Below are positions 42,444 to 51,241 of a stretch of 64,000 nucleotides of DNA, piece after piece. Origin of the DNA: Cyclobacteriaceae bacterium (lineage in GTDB: Bacteria; Bacteroidota; Bacteroidia; Cytophagales; Cyclobacteriaceae); NCBI GenBank assembly GCA_027533395.1, contig JAPZUF010000017.1:1-64000 (forward strand). The letters run 5' to 3'. A program made the position numbers and the translations under genes. The notes beneath the pieces are model-generated. The model saw only the letters and a list, made by a program, of their open reading frames with translations. It was not told the DNA's origin and searched no databases. The stretch's first letter is position 1. Each line of letters begins with the position of its first letter.

Positions 42444-43856
42444 ATGTTTGAACTGGATTTCTCCTACTCCGCATTATTGGTTGTTTGTCTATTGGCCGCC
42501 TGCGGATTTGAATTTGTCAATGGTTTTCACGACACAGCTAATGCAGTAGCAACTGTTATTTACACAAACTCATTAAAACCATGGGTTGCTGTAATTTGGT
42601 CTGGTGTTTGGAATTTTATAGGCGTTTTAGCGGGAGGAATCGGAGTAGCAATGGGTATTGTTTATCTGTTACCCGTTGAATCTTTAGTTGATCAATCGGT
42701 TTCGCACAGTATTGCTATGGTCATGGCGCTACTTATTAGTGCGATAGCCTGGAATTTAGCTACATGGTATTTAGGTATCCCTTGTTCTAGCTCCCACACT
42801 TTAATTGCTTCTATCCTAGGCGTAGGCATAGCTTATTCACTTTTACCAGATGCCAACGAAGCAGCTGTTAATTGGGGCAAAGCACAAGAAATTGGGATCT
42901 CCTTATTGGTATCACCGCTTTTCGGATTTTCAATGGTAATTGTATTGATGTTCTTGCTTCGATACTTTACCAAAAATACCAGACATGGCGATAGCCTCTT
43001 CAAAGAACCAAAAAAGAATGCACCTCCTCCACTTTGGATACGCTCTATTTTAATTCTGACCTGCACTGGAGTAAGTTTCTTTCATGGCTCAAATGATGGA
43101 CAAAAAGGTGTTGGTTTAATGATGTTAATTTTGATTGGAATTGTTCCGGGTTATTTTGCTTTGAATAATGCAGTAGCTCCTGAATCTCTTCAAGGTTCAT
43201 TCAAAAAAATTGAATACGTTATCAACGCTATCGATTCAAGTCAATTGGCAGCTCCAGATAGAGTAAAACTTTCGCAAACTATTTCAATGCATCAAAAATT
43301 ATCTGCTAAGTTAAACACAACCGCAGATGTTGAATTGATTGCAAGAAGCGAAAGATTTGATATCAGAAAAGACATTATGGTGATGGATAGAAACCTTAAT
43401 GGCCTATTGAAAAAAGAAGAATTGGTAATGAGCGAAAAAGACAAAGACTTACTAAAGAAATCTTTAAAAGAAGTACGTACTCTAACAGACTTTGCTCCGC
43501 AATGGGTGGTATTAATGATATCATTTTCACTAGGTATCGGAACCATGATTGGTTGGAAACGCATTGTTAAAACTATTGGTGAAAAAATTGGAAAAGAACA
43601 CTTGACTTACGCTCAAGGCGCATCGGCTGAATTGATTGCCACCAGCACCATCGGTGTATCTACTTATTTTGGTTTGCCCGTAAGCACAACGCACGTTTTA
43701 TCTTCCGGCATAGCTGGTTCAATGGTAGCGTCAAAAGGGATTAAAAATTTACAAGCCGATACAGTTCGCAATATTTTAATTGCCTGGTTCTTGACCTTGC
43801 CCGTTGTATTGCTTCTTTCCGGAACGCTGTTTTTATTGTTTAGAAGTATTTTATAA
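42444..43856 (+). CDS. Inorganic phosphate transporter, Pit/PHO4 family
   Basis: 470 residues, about ten membrane helices in two inverted PHO4 halves. The first carries GFEFVNGFHDTANAVATVIY and the second AELIATSTIGVSTYFGLPVS-TTHV; the central FFHGSNDGQKGVGLM is another family hallmark. A soluble insertion of about 90 residues (250-345, charged and helical) splits the halves. Pit carriers take up phosphate with H+ or Na+ as a metal-phosphate complex. The porin gene upstream would deliver phosphate to the periplasm. A hairpin terminator overlaps its stop codon. Confidence 0.93.
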   Translation: MFELDFSYSALLVVCLLAACGFEFVNGFHDTANAVATVIYTNSLKPWVAVIWSGVWNFIGVLAGGIGVAMGIVYLLPVESLVDQSVSHSIAMVMALLISAIAWNLATWYLGIPCSSSHTLIASILGVGIAYSLLPDANEAAVNWGKAQEIGISLLVSPLFGFSMVIVLMFLLRYFTKNTRHGDSLFKEPKKNAPPPLWIRSILILTCTGVSFFHGSNDGQKGVGLMMLILIGIVPGYFALNNAVAPESLQGSFKKIEYVINAIDSSQLAAPDRVKLSQTISMHQKLSAKLNTTADVELIARSERFDIRKDIMVMDRNLNGLLKKEELVMSEKDKDLLKKSLKEVRTLTDFAPQWVVLMISFSLGIGTMIGWKRIVKTIGEKIGKEHLTYAQGASAELIATSTIGVSTYFGLPVSTTHVLSSGIAGSMVASKGIKNLQADTVRNILIAWFLTLPVVLLLSGTLFLLFRSIL

Positions 43857-43866
43857 TACTTTTTTT
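43844..43866 (+). terminator. Terminator overlapping the Pit gene stop
   Basis: AAGTATT-TTAT-AATACTT followed by five or more T. The stop codon TAA (43854-43856) lies within the hairpin. Confidence 0.65.
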
Positions 43867-44527
43867 ACCAGTCGATAGGTTTTAATCCTTGTTGAATCAG
43901 GTATGCATTTGTTTTGCTAAAATGTTTGTTGCCAAAAAATCCTCTATCTGCCGAAAACGGAGAAGGATGAGCAGAAGATAATATCAAGTGTTTTTCAGCA
44001 TTTATTAGTTCTGTCTTTTTTTGTGCATAGGCACCCCACAAAATAAAAACAACATGCTCCTTTTCATCAGAAATCTTTTTGATGACAGTATCTGTAAATG
44101 TTTCCCAACCTTTTTTTTGATGCGATCCGGGGCTAGACTCTCGCACGGTTAAAGTTGCGTTCAACAATAAAACGCCTTGCTTGGCCCATCGGGTTAAATC
44201 CCCATGAGATGGCATATCTTTACCTAAATCTTGTTTTATTTCTTTAAAAATATTCACTAGCGATGGAGGCGGCTTAATACCTTGATTGACTGAAAAACAT
44301 AATCCGTGTGCTTGACCTGCTCCATGATAAGGATCTTGACCTAAGACTACAACGCGCAAATCATCGAATGAGCAGCAATCAAAAGCTTTAAAGATTTCTT
44401 TCCCGGGAGGAAATACGGTTGCGCTTTTATATTCTTCCTTAACGAATTGAGTGAGTTCAACAAAATAAGGTTTGTTGAATTCATCCTGTAAACGAAGTGC
44501 CCAGGAATTTTCTATTTTAACTTGCAT
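43865..44527 (-). CDS. ung: Uracil-DNA glycosylase, family 1
   Basis: 220 residues, the usual length. The water-activating motif is GQDPYHG (63-69, Asp65), followed by the AHGLCFSV uracil pocket, LLLNATLTV, and the DNA-intercalating HPSPFSADRGFFG with His187. It excises uracil from DNA at the first step of base excision repair. It is monocistronic, divergent from apaG and tail-to-tail with the Pit gene. Confidence 0.97.
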   Translation of the reverse strand: MQVKIENSWALRLQDEFNKPYFVELTQFVKEEYKSATVFPPGKEIFKAFDCCSFDDLRVVVLGQDPYHGAGQAHGLCFSVNQGIKPPPSLVNIFKEIKQDLGKDMPSHGDLTRWAKQGVLLLNATLTVRESSPGSHQKKGWETFTDTVIKKISDEKEHVVFILWGAYAQKKTELINAEKHLILSSAHPSPFSADRGFFGNKHFSKTNAYLIQQGLKPIDW

Positions 44528-44581
44528 GCAGGTAACCGATAAACAAGCGCAATATTTACAAAAAAGCTTAGATATTAGGTC

Positions 44582-44611
44582 TTTGCAAATTTGAAAAATC
44601 TTGTACTTTTG
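44582..44611 (+). promoter_or_regulatory. Promoter of the apaG operon
   Basis: TTTG (44582-44585), an 18-bp spacer and TACTTTTG (44604-44611), an exact TAnnTTTG box. The ATG at 44617 is only 5 bp beyond the box, so the transcript has almost no leader. Confidence 0.65.
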
Positions 44612-44616
44612 AACCG

Positions 44617-45003
44617 ATGGTAACTGAAATTACAAAAGGTATTAAAGTAACGGTAGAAACGGAGTATCAGCCCGCCTATTCTAGTCCGAGCCAATATCAT
44701 TATGTTTTTACCTATCGCATTACCATCGAAAACCAAAGTGAATTCACGATTCAATTATTGCGCAGAAAATGGAATGTATTTGATGCCGGCTATACGCCTC
44801 GCGAAGTTGAAGGTGAAGGTGTGGTTGGTCAACAACCTGTAATAGAACCTGGTCAAAATCACCAATATGTTTCAGGATGCAATTTAAAATCGGGCATCGG
44901 CAAAATGGTGGGAACATATTTGATGGAACGCATTGTAGATGGAACAAAGATTGAGGTAAAAATTCCTGAGTTCATCATGGTTGCTCCAGTCCGCTTAAAC
45001 TAA
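44617..45003 (+). CDS. apaG: ApaG protein
   Basis: 128 residues, the whole ApaG (DUF525) fibronectin-like domain: VTVETEYQPAYSSPSQYHYV at the start, FTYRITIENQSEFTIQLLRR, then GEGVVGQQPVIEPGQ and YVSGCNLKSGIGKMVGTY. ApaG domains bind pyrophosphate-type ligands and occur alone in most bacteria; the exact role (linked genetically to Co2+/Mg2+ sensitivity) is unsettled. A methyltransferase gene starts 3 bp after its stop. Confidence 0.95.
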   Translation: MVTEITKGIKVTVETEYQPAYSSPSQYHYVFTYRITIENQSEFTIQLLRRKWNVFDAGYTPREVEGEGVVGQQPVIEPGQNHQYVSGCNLKSGIGKMVGTYLMERIVDGTKIEVKIPEFIMVAPVRLN

Positions 45004-45006
45004 TTC

Positions 45007-45777
45007 ATGTTCTTATTTCGAGTTCAATCTTATTTAAATTATTGGCTTCGTTGTGTTGATAAACATTCGCTGCATAGTCCGTTCTTCTACGATTTCTACA
45101 CAAAAGTAATTGCATCCAATACCAAAGAAGTTAATCAACTAGCTGAAACTCTCAGGCAAAAACTATTAGATAAACAACAACCAATCTCTTTTACAGATAT
45201 GGGAATGTATAAAGGGAAAAAGGTTATCACAAGTGTTCATCACATCGCTAAAAAGAGTGTAAGCCATAAAAAGTTTAGTGAAATTTATCTCAAAGCAATT
45301 CAATACTTTAATGCGAAACAGATTGTTGAATTAGGTACTTCATTGGGCATTAATAGCCTGTATCTGTCATATGAAAATAAAACTACCTTACACACTTTTG
45401 AAGGCGTAGCAGAAATTGCCGGCATAGCCCGCGATACTTTCTTTTTCGCTGAGAAAACAAACATCAATCTTATTGAAGGTGATATTCAAGTTACTTTGCC
45501 GCAGTTTGTGCAAAAAGGAAAGAAAGTTGATTTTGTTTTCATTGATGCCAATCATCAGAAAGAACCTTGCTTGCGATACTTTGAACAACTGCTAAGCATC
45601 AGCCATTCAAAAACGGTATTTGTGTTGGATGATATCCACCATAACCCATCTATGAAAGAAGCTTGGGAAACTATTAAACGGCATCCACTAGTTTATGGAA
45701 GTGCTGATTTGTATCGATGTGGCTTTGTATTCCTTGATTCGTCTATTAATCGCCAACATTGGCAATTAGAAGTTTAA
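45007..45777 (+). CDS. Class I SAM-dependent methyltransferase (O-methyltransferase-like)
   Basis: 256 residues. The glycine-rich motif I is IVELGTSLGINSLYLS (about 100-115); acidic motif II is around HTFEGVAEIAG, and FVFIDANHQKEPCLRYFEQL fits the later beta-strand of the small-molecule O-methyltransferase type. The N-terminal 90 residues are helical and family-specific (HSLHSPFFYDFY). The enzyme probably methylates a small molecule, but the substrate is unknown. It is tightly linked to apaG (3 bp) with no functional connection that I can see. Confidence 0.85.
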   Translation: MFLFRVQSYLNYWLRCVDKHSLHSPFFYDFYTKVIASNTKEVNQLAETLRQKLLDKQQPISFTDMGMYKGKKVITSVHHIAKKSVSHKKFSEIYLKAIQYFNAKQIVELGTSLGINSLYLSYENKTTLHTFEGVAEIAGIARDTFFFAEKTNINLIEGDIQVTLPQFVQKGKKVDFVFIDANHQKEPCLRYFEQLLSISHSKTVFVLDDIHHNPSMKEAWETIKRHPLVYGSADLYRCGFVFLDSSINRQHWQLEV

Positions 45778-45823
45778 GGTTGTTCAATTAACTGCTAATA
45801 ATTTATCTTGCAAAAAAAATCGT

Positions 45824-46750
45824 ATGAGCGAAACAACCCCAACACCCGCAGCAGACAACCAAAAGAAAAAAGGTAGAAATAACATACTTATCATCATATT
45901 GGTTGTGATTATCATTGGTCAGTGGGCAAAAATTTATTACGATTCTCAAGAAAGAAAAGAAACCCAATCTCAACTGGCTAGTACTGAAGAAGAATTGGCT
46001 AGTACTATGCAGAGATTAGAAGAAATTAAAACAGAACTCGATCAAAAAATTGCTGAAATAGAAAAGTTAGGAGGTGATATTACCGAATTACAAAAAGCCA
46101 AAGAAGAAGTTCAAAAGCAATTAGCCAGCAAAACAAAAGCAACTGGCAAATTAATATCTGAATTGCGCAGCAAAGTAGAAGGCTATGAAGAATTACTCAA
46201 GCTAAAAGACCAAGAAATAGAAAAACTGAAATCAGTAAACAAAGAATTACTCACAGAAAATTCTACGCTTAAAACTGAAAAAAACCAATTAGGTGATTCA
46301 ATCAATCGCTTAGAAAAAAAGAAATCAGATTTGCAATCTAAAGTCTTATTGGCTTCTCAGCTTAAAGTTGAAAATTTCAGAGTATTAGCCGTTAGTGAAA
46401 AAAATAAAGAAAGAGAATCACCTTTTCGCGCAAGACAAATTGAAAAGTTAAAAGTTGAATTTTCATTAGCAGAAAATAAAGTGGCGCCCATTGAAGGCAA
46501 AAAAATCATGATTCGTATTGTTGATGAAAATGGAAAAGTAATTTTTGATGTGGCGCGTGGATCTGGAACATTTATCTTCAATGGTAAAGAAGAATTTTAT
46601 ACAGCTGCTCAAGAAATTCTTTTCGATAACACAAAGCAGAAACTAGTCTACCTTTACGACAAAGGAAGCGAATACAGCAGCGGAATTTACCAAGTAGAGG
46701 TATATACAGACGATTACCTTATGGGCAAAGGAACTTTTGAAGTAAAGTAG
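45824..46750 (+). CDS. Membrane-anchored coiled-coil protein, function unknown
   Basis: 308 residues. A short basic cytoplasmic tail and one membrane helix (about 20-37, NNILIIILVVIIIGQWAKI) precede a long coiled coil (about 42-185) rich in Glu, Lys and Leu heptads (e.g. TEEELASTMQRLEEIKTEL). The last 120 residues form a beta-rich domain (FRVLAVSEKNKERESPF, KIMIRIVDENGKVIFD, YQVEVYTDDYLMGKGTFEV), probably periplasmic. The layout is like that of envelope spacer or scaffold proteins. No known family name fits. It starts 46 bp after the methyltransferase and ends tail-to-tail with a TonB-plug protein. Confidence 0.8.
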   Translation: MSETTPTPAADNQKKKGRNNILIIILVVIIIGQWAKIYYDSQERKETQSQLASTEEELASTMQRLEEIKTELDQKIAEIEKLGGDITELQKAKEEVQKQLASKTKATGKLISELRSKVEGYEELLKLKDQEIEKLKSVNKELLTENSTLKTEKNQLGDSINRLEKKKSDLQSKVLLASQLKVENFRVLAVSEKNKERESPFRARQIEKLKVEFSLAENKVAPIEGKKIMIRIVDENGKVIFDVARGSGTFIFNGKEEFYTAAQEILFDNTKQKLVYLYDKGSEYSSGIYQVEVYTDDYLMGKGTFEVK

Positions 46751-46758
46751 TTAGAAAT

Positions 46759-49158
46759 TTATTCTACTTCTACATTTACAACTCCATATACTGGTTTACC
46801 TTTTTTAGTTAAGCCTTGAATTGTTCCTGAAATAATGCCTGGCATATCGCTAGCAAAGAATGAGATTTCGAAATCACCTTTTTTGTTCACCTTTAAATAA
46901 GGTTGCCAATGCAAAGTGATTCTTTCATCAGGCTTAATGTGTTCTGGTTTTTTAACTTCATAAGAAGCTTCGTAACGTTCTCTCTTTACCTGCAATCCAA
47001 AATCTTTTGCTGTTAAACTACCTGGGGTCTCTGCATACACTGAACCGATTCCTTTCTTTGAGTAAAATGCAATAACTCCATTTGCACCTTGCGTCCCAAA
47101 AATAGAGGCATCAGCCCCTTTAAAAATATCTACACTTTCAATATTAATGGCAGGAATTGAGTTTAAGCTAGCGATTGAAATTGGAACATTATCAAACAAT
47201 ATAAGTGGCTCGTTACTTGCAGTTACAGAACCAATACCTCGAATAGTCACTGTACTTGAAGGTCCGTTGCCAGTTACGGAAACACCTGGAACGCGACCTT
47301 GTAAAAACTGCAACGGACTGGTGAACGTTTGGCTACCAACAACGTTTTCAGCTTTAATAGTAGTTGTTCCAGCACCATAAATTTTTCTTTCTTCGTTTTC
47401 AGATTTTACTCTTTCACCTTTTACTTCTATTCCTTCCAATAAAATTGTTTTCATGCCTGCATAAGCTTTTTCTATAGCTTCAAACCTTGTAATTCTTTTT
47501 ATAGCCAGTGAATCTGTATTGCTTTTGAATGCAGGTAGAGAAATACTTTCTAATTCTTTTACGAACGGATTTTCGTCTAAAATAATTTTAACAACTTCCT
47601 TATTTCCTCTTTTATTTTCGGCTACAATTTTAAATTCATTGCCTGATTTTAAATTTAATTCAGAAAACAAGAACTTTCCTTCACTATCAGTTTTTACGAT
47701 AATCACATCACCATCAATTAAATTGCCTTCAATTAAAGTAACTTTTGCACCATCAGCCGGTTTGTTATTGAATTTATCTAACACTTTACCACTTAATGAT
47801 AAATTTTGCTCAGGCAAAAATTTAACAGGATCTTGATTTGTTTTCTGTACATCCGTCCAGGTTATTCTTCTCCAACCTTGGGTTAACAACAGTAATTCTA
47901 GTTTATCCCATCTAGCAGGTTTATTCTTGTCAATATACTGAGATGGATTCTCTATATAACCTGTTATTTCAGAACCTAAGTTTAAATAAGAAAGTATATC
48001 TACTTGATTAATTCCGTTTGCAAGCCACAATTGATCTACAAAACTAGCTGATAAAAAAGCCAAGTCATCTTCTTTAAGCGGGATGTTTCCTTTAACAATT
48101 ATTTTTTGTCGTGGTTTTGCTGTTGATAGTGAAGAGAAGGTTAGCGAAGGAATAGCATCATCATCTTTATAAATTATTCGTTCAGCCACCGGCTTAAAGG
48201 TAGCATCAAATAAAGTTAAACGACTAATACCCGGAAGCAGCTTTTCTTTAGGAAACTTAACAAATACAAAACTTGTTTGAAGATTAATTTCAGTTGCATG
48301 AACTAAAAAACCTCTTGAATCAACAACTAAAAAAAACTTTGCTGGCTGCGTAGATAAGACTTTTACCACTACATCCGAATTTTCCTGCTTATTGGTTACA
48401 GTAATGTTGGCTCCGCTTTGTAAGACTTGTGGTAATCTAAATTCTTTTAAGCCATTAGCAACTTTGGCTATATAGGTTTCATTCTCTTTCGGAACAAAAG
48501 ATACAATTCCAAAACCTTCCTCGTTGGTAGAAAATGAAGTAATTGCCGAATTGCTTTGGTTGAAAATGGTCCCATTCGTTTTTACTCCCAAACCATTGGT
48601 GTTTATTGCTTTTACTCCAACCTTAACAGCTAAACCATTAATTAAATTTCCACCTTCAGGAAAAAACTGAATATCTCCTAATTCTAGATTAGTTTTATTG
48701 TCGTCTGTTGGATTACTAATGTCAATAAATTCAACTGGCTGATGGAAAAGATAATCTTTAGAGAAGTTTAACATCCACTTTGTGTAAGCAACTACATGGT
48801 ATTGACCAGCTTTTTCATCTTCCTTCAAAGCATAGTATCCATCTGCTAATCCGTCTTTTAATTGTAATATAATTGAATGCTGGACTTTCTTCGTTTTATC
48901 TAGGATATCAACATATAATACTTTACTTAGTGGCGATGGCCTGTTTTCTAAACCTGCTGTAACATAGGCTTTGAACCAAAGTGTATCTTTTACACCACAT
49001 TTTACTTTATCAAAATGAATAAAAACTTTTTCTTGTGGATTTCTTTCTAAAAAAGTTTGTAAAGAAGTTAACAATGACTTTAAATCTGGAGTTTCTGTAA
49101 ATGATAAACAAATACAAATTGTGAGTAATCCGAAAACGCCCAATAGTTTCTTATTCAT
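46759..49158 (-). CDS. Secreted MG2-like protein with a TonB-dependent receptor plug but no barrel
   Basis: 799 residues from ATG 49158 (three codons after the first Met of the frame), where the signal peptide KKLLGVFGLLTICICLSF begins. An N-terminal beta-sandwich region has EKVFIHFDKVKCGVKDTLWF and YYALKEDEKAGQYHVVAYTK, the macroglobulin MG2-like pattern. A CarboxypepD_reg-like domain lies near 455-530 (SLSGKVLDKFNNKPADGAKV). Around 615-720 is a TonB plug: SPLQFLQGRVPGVSV, STVTIRGIGSV, IESVDIFKGADASIFGTQGA. It then ends after about 80 residues with no outer-membrane barrel. Such plug-only proteins are recurrent in Bacteroidota; the role is unknown. The gene is monocistronic. Confidence 0.82.
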   Translation of the reverse strand: MNKKLLGVFGLLTICICLSFTETPDLKSLLTSLQTFLERNPQEKVFIHFDKVKCGVKDTLWFKAYVTAGLENRPSPLSKVLYVDILDKTKKVQHSIILQLKDGLADGYYALKEDEKAGQYHVVAYTKWMLNFSKDYLFHQPVEFIDISNPTDDNKTNLELGDIQFFPEGGNLINGLAVKVGVKAINTNGLGVKTNGTIFNQSNSAITSFSTNEEGFGIVSFVPKENETYIAKVANGLKEFRLPQVLQSGANITVTNKQENSDVVVKVLSTQPAKFFLVVDSRGFLVHATEINLQTSFVFVKFPKEKLLPGISRLTLFDATFKPVAERIIYKDDDAIPSLTFSSLSTAKPRQKIIVKGNIPLKEDDLAFLSASFVDQLWLANGINQVDILSYLNLGSEITGYIENPSQYIDKNKPARWDKLELLLLTQGWRRITWTDVQKTNQDPVKFLPEQNLSLSGKVLDKFNNKPADGAKVTLIEGNLIDGDVIIVKTDSEGKFLFSELNLKSGNEFKIVAENKRGNKEVVKIILDENPFVKELESISLPAFKSNTDSLAIKRITRFEAIEKAYAGMKTILLEGIEVKGERVKSENEERKIYGAGTTTIKAENVVGSQTFTSPLQFLQGRVPGVSVTGNGPSSTVTIRGIGSVTASNEPLILFDNVPISIASLNSIPAINIESVDIFKGADASIFGTQGANGVIAFYSKKGIGSVYAETPGSLTAKDFGLQVKRERYEASYEVKKPEHIKPDERITLHWQPYLKVNKKGDFEISFFASDMPGIISGTIQGLTKKGKPVYGVVNVEVE

Positions 49159-49186
49159 AAAGTACAACGAGTATTAATGTCAAAAT

Positions 49187-50353
49187 CTATTCAAATTTTC
49201 TTTTCGTACCAGCGTATAATTCATACGTTAACAACCTACAATCAATTTTAGCGTTAAAAAATTCTATCCTTCGGCTGGCCTTCAAACCAATTTTTTTAGC
49301 CAGCTCTAAATTACCTGTAAAGATAAAAGCTTGATATCCGGCACATTTTTGCTTTAGAAAATGGCCAATTCTGGCATATGTTTCTTCTAATTCTTTCAAC
49401 TCGCCTAATCTTTCTCCATACTCAGGATTGATGAAAACAAAACCAGAATCAGTTGGCACTGGTGTATCTGCAAAATCACATTTTTCAATATGAAGCAAAT
49501 GTGATACTCCAGCAACTTCTGCATTTGATTTCACCACATGAATAGCATCTTTGCTGATATCAGTAGCAATGATGCTTCTTTTATTACGGTCGATTACAAG
49601 ATTCTTTATTTCTTCTAATGCTTGTTGATAATATGCAGGGTCAAAACCTTTAACCTGAGAAAATGCATAATGCTTTCTAAATAGACCCGGATAACGATTA
49701 GTTGCCATCAAGGCAGCTTCAATGGCTAAGGTGCCAGAACCGCACATAGGATTGACAAAAGGTTTTTCTCCATCCCAAGCACTTGCATAAATGGTAGCTG
49801 CGGCCAACGCTTCTAACATGGGTGCTTTACCCGGTATTTTGCGGTAACCATGTTTGGCTAGGGTTTCGCCACTGGTATCAATAAACAATTCAGCTTCATC
49901 ATCCTTCCAATACACATGAACAACGACACCTGTTAACAAAGGACCACTATCAGGCCGTCTGCCCATTACTTTACGTAGCTTATCAACAATTGCATCTTTT
50001 ACCTTTACATTTAAGAACATTGTGTTGTTAATACTTGGTGTATTTACATTACAAGTAACACTTAGGTAATTATCTATATCAATTAATTTCTCCCACGGAT
50101 AACTGTAAACAAAATCATACAATTGTTGTGGATTTTGAACTTTTGCTTTTGCCAAGCTATATAAAATCTGACTGGCACAACGTAGTTTTAAATTTAGCGC
50201 AATGGAAGTTAAACCATTTGCTTTTACCACAACACCTGTTTGAAAAACTGACGAAGGTGTGATGCCTAACTTAATTACTTCTGCCTCTAAATAAGGCGCT
50301 AACCTCTTGTTACAAGTGATAACGAGGTTCGATTCTTGATTAAATATATCCAC
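49187..50353 (-). CDS. THUMP-domain class I RNA methyltransferase (RlmL N-terminal-like)
   Basis: 388 residues if translation starts at GTG 50353. The frame continues to TTG 50359, but that codon lies inside the -7 promoter box TAACTTTG, so it cannot be in the message. A ferredoxin-like/THUMP RNA-binding region fills about 45-160. The methyltransferase domain has FVNPMCGSGTLAIEAALMA (motif I), ATDISKDAIHVV and FINPEYGERLG as motif IV. The motif IV NPEY replaces the usual NPPY; this substitution may be normal for Bacteroidota members. RlmL methylates N2 of G2445 in 23S rRNA; the guanine target here is inferred. It is divergent from pyrF, with back-to-back promoters. Confidence 0.85.
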   Translation of the reverse strand: MDIFNQESNLVITCNKRLAPYLEAEVIKLGITPSSVFQTGVVVKANGLTSIALNLKLRCASQILYSLAKAKVQNPQQLYDFVYSYPWEKLIDIDNYLSVTCNVNTPSINNTMFLNVKVKDAIVDKLRKVMGRRPDSGPLLTGVVVHVYWKDDEAELFIDTSGETLAKHGYRKIPGKAPMLEALAAATIYASAWDGEKPFVNPMCGSGTLAIEAALMATNRYPGLFRKHYAFSQVKGFDPAYYQQALEEIKNLVIDRNKRSIIATDISKDAIHVVKSNAEVAGVSHLLHIEKCDFADTPVPTDSGFVFINPEYGERLGELKELEETYARIGHFLKQKCAGYQAFIFTGNLELAKKIGLKASRRIEFFNAKIDCRLLTYELYAGTKRKFE

Positions 50354-50356
50354 CAA

Positions 50357-50364
50357 CAAAGTTA
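50357..50364 (-). promoter_or_regulatory. -7 promoter box of the RNA methyltransferase gene
   Basis: Minus-strand TAACTTTG is an exact TAnnTTTG match, 3 bp before the GTG start at 50353, so the message is probably leaderless. The upstream TTTG element is not evident. It decides the start codon, because the TTG at 50359 falls inside the box. Confidence 0.55.
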
Positions 50365-50380
50365 CTAATTGTTAGGCATA

Positions 50381-50413
50381 TTTGTCGATTATCCTAACCT
50401 TTGCCTAATTTTG
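50381..50413 (+). promoter_or_regulatory. Promoter of pyrF
   Basis: TTTG (50381-50384), a 21-bp spacer and TAATTTTG (50406-50413), a complete Bacteroidota promoter. The ATG at 50417 follows after 3 bp. With the usual start site about 3 bp past the box, transcription begins at or next to the A of the start codon. Confidence 0.7.
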
Positions 50414-50416
50414 AAT

Positions 50417-51238
50417 ATGAACAGACAAGAACTTATCGCACAAATTAAAAGCAAACAGTCTTACCTCTGTGTAGGTTTGGATACAGACATTGATAAAATT
50501 CCTGCACACCTCAAAAGCGAAAAAGATCCTGTTTTCGAATTCAACAAAAGAATAATAGATGCTACTGAAAAATATGCAGTTGCTTATAAACCCAATCTGG
50601 CATTTTATGAAGCATTAGGAAGTAAAGGATGGGAAAGCTTAGAAAAAACTATTGAATATCTGCCTAAAAATGTTTTTACTATTGCTGATGCCAAGCGCGG
50701 AGATATTGGAAATACTTCATCCTTGTATGCAAAAGCATTTTTCGAAACTTACAATTTCGATTCTGTAACCGTTGCTCCTTATATGGGAGAAGATTCTGTG
50801 AAACCCTTTCTTCAATTTAAAGATAAATGGGCGATTGTTTTAGCTCATACTTCGAATGCTGGAGCATCTAACTTTCAACTAATTCAATCTAACAAAGATG
50901 GTTCATACCTATATGAAGAGGTAATTAAACAAACGCAACAATGGGGTAACGCCAATAATATGATGTATGTAGTTGGTGCTACACAAGCAGATAAGATTGG
51001 AACCATTAGAAAATTAGCACAAGATTATTTCTTTTTAGTTCCTGGTGTTGGTGCACAAGGGGGAGATTTAAAACAAGTATCTCGACAAGGCTTTAATAAA
51101 GATGTTGGTTTGCTAGTGAATGCATCACGTTCTATTCTTTATGCATCTACAAATACTGATTTTGAAAAAGCAGCAGCAAATGAGGCAGCCACTATTCAAA
51201 CAGAAATGAAAATTTTATTACAAGAATTTAATTTATAA
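50417..51238 (+). CDS. pyrF: Orotidine-5'-phosphate decarboxylase (type 2, long form)
   Basis: 273 residues from ATG 50417. The frame reaches further upstream (50369), but that part lies within the promoter. The TIM-barrel motifs are CVGLDTDIDKIP at the start, the catalytic IADAKRGDIGNTS (Lys and Asp dyad), APYMGEDSVKPF and VPGVGAQGGDL for phosphate binding. It converts OMP to UMP in pyrimidine synthesis. The long type (about 270 residues, DAKRGDIGNT form) is the one found in Bacteroidota. A DUF2851 gene begins 3 bp after it. Confidence 0.96.
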   Translation: MNRQELIAQIKSKQSYLCVGLDTDIDKIPAHLKSEKDPVFEFNKRIIDATEKYAVAYKPNLAFYEALGSKGWESLEKTIEYLPKNVFTIADAKRGDIGNTSSLYAKAFFETYNFDSVTVAPYMGEDSVKPFLQFKDKWAIVLAHTSNAGASNFQLIQSNKDGSYLYEEVIKQTQQWGNANNMMYVVGATQADKIGTIRKLAQDYFFLVPGVGAQGGDLKQVSRQGFNKDVGLLVNASRSILYASTNTDFEKAAANEAATIQTEMKILLQEFNL

Positions 51239-51241
51239 ACT

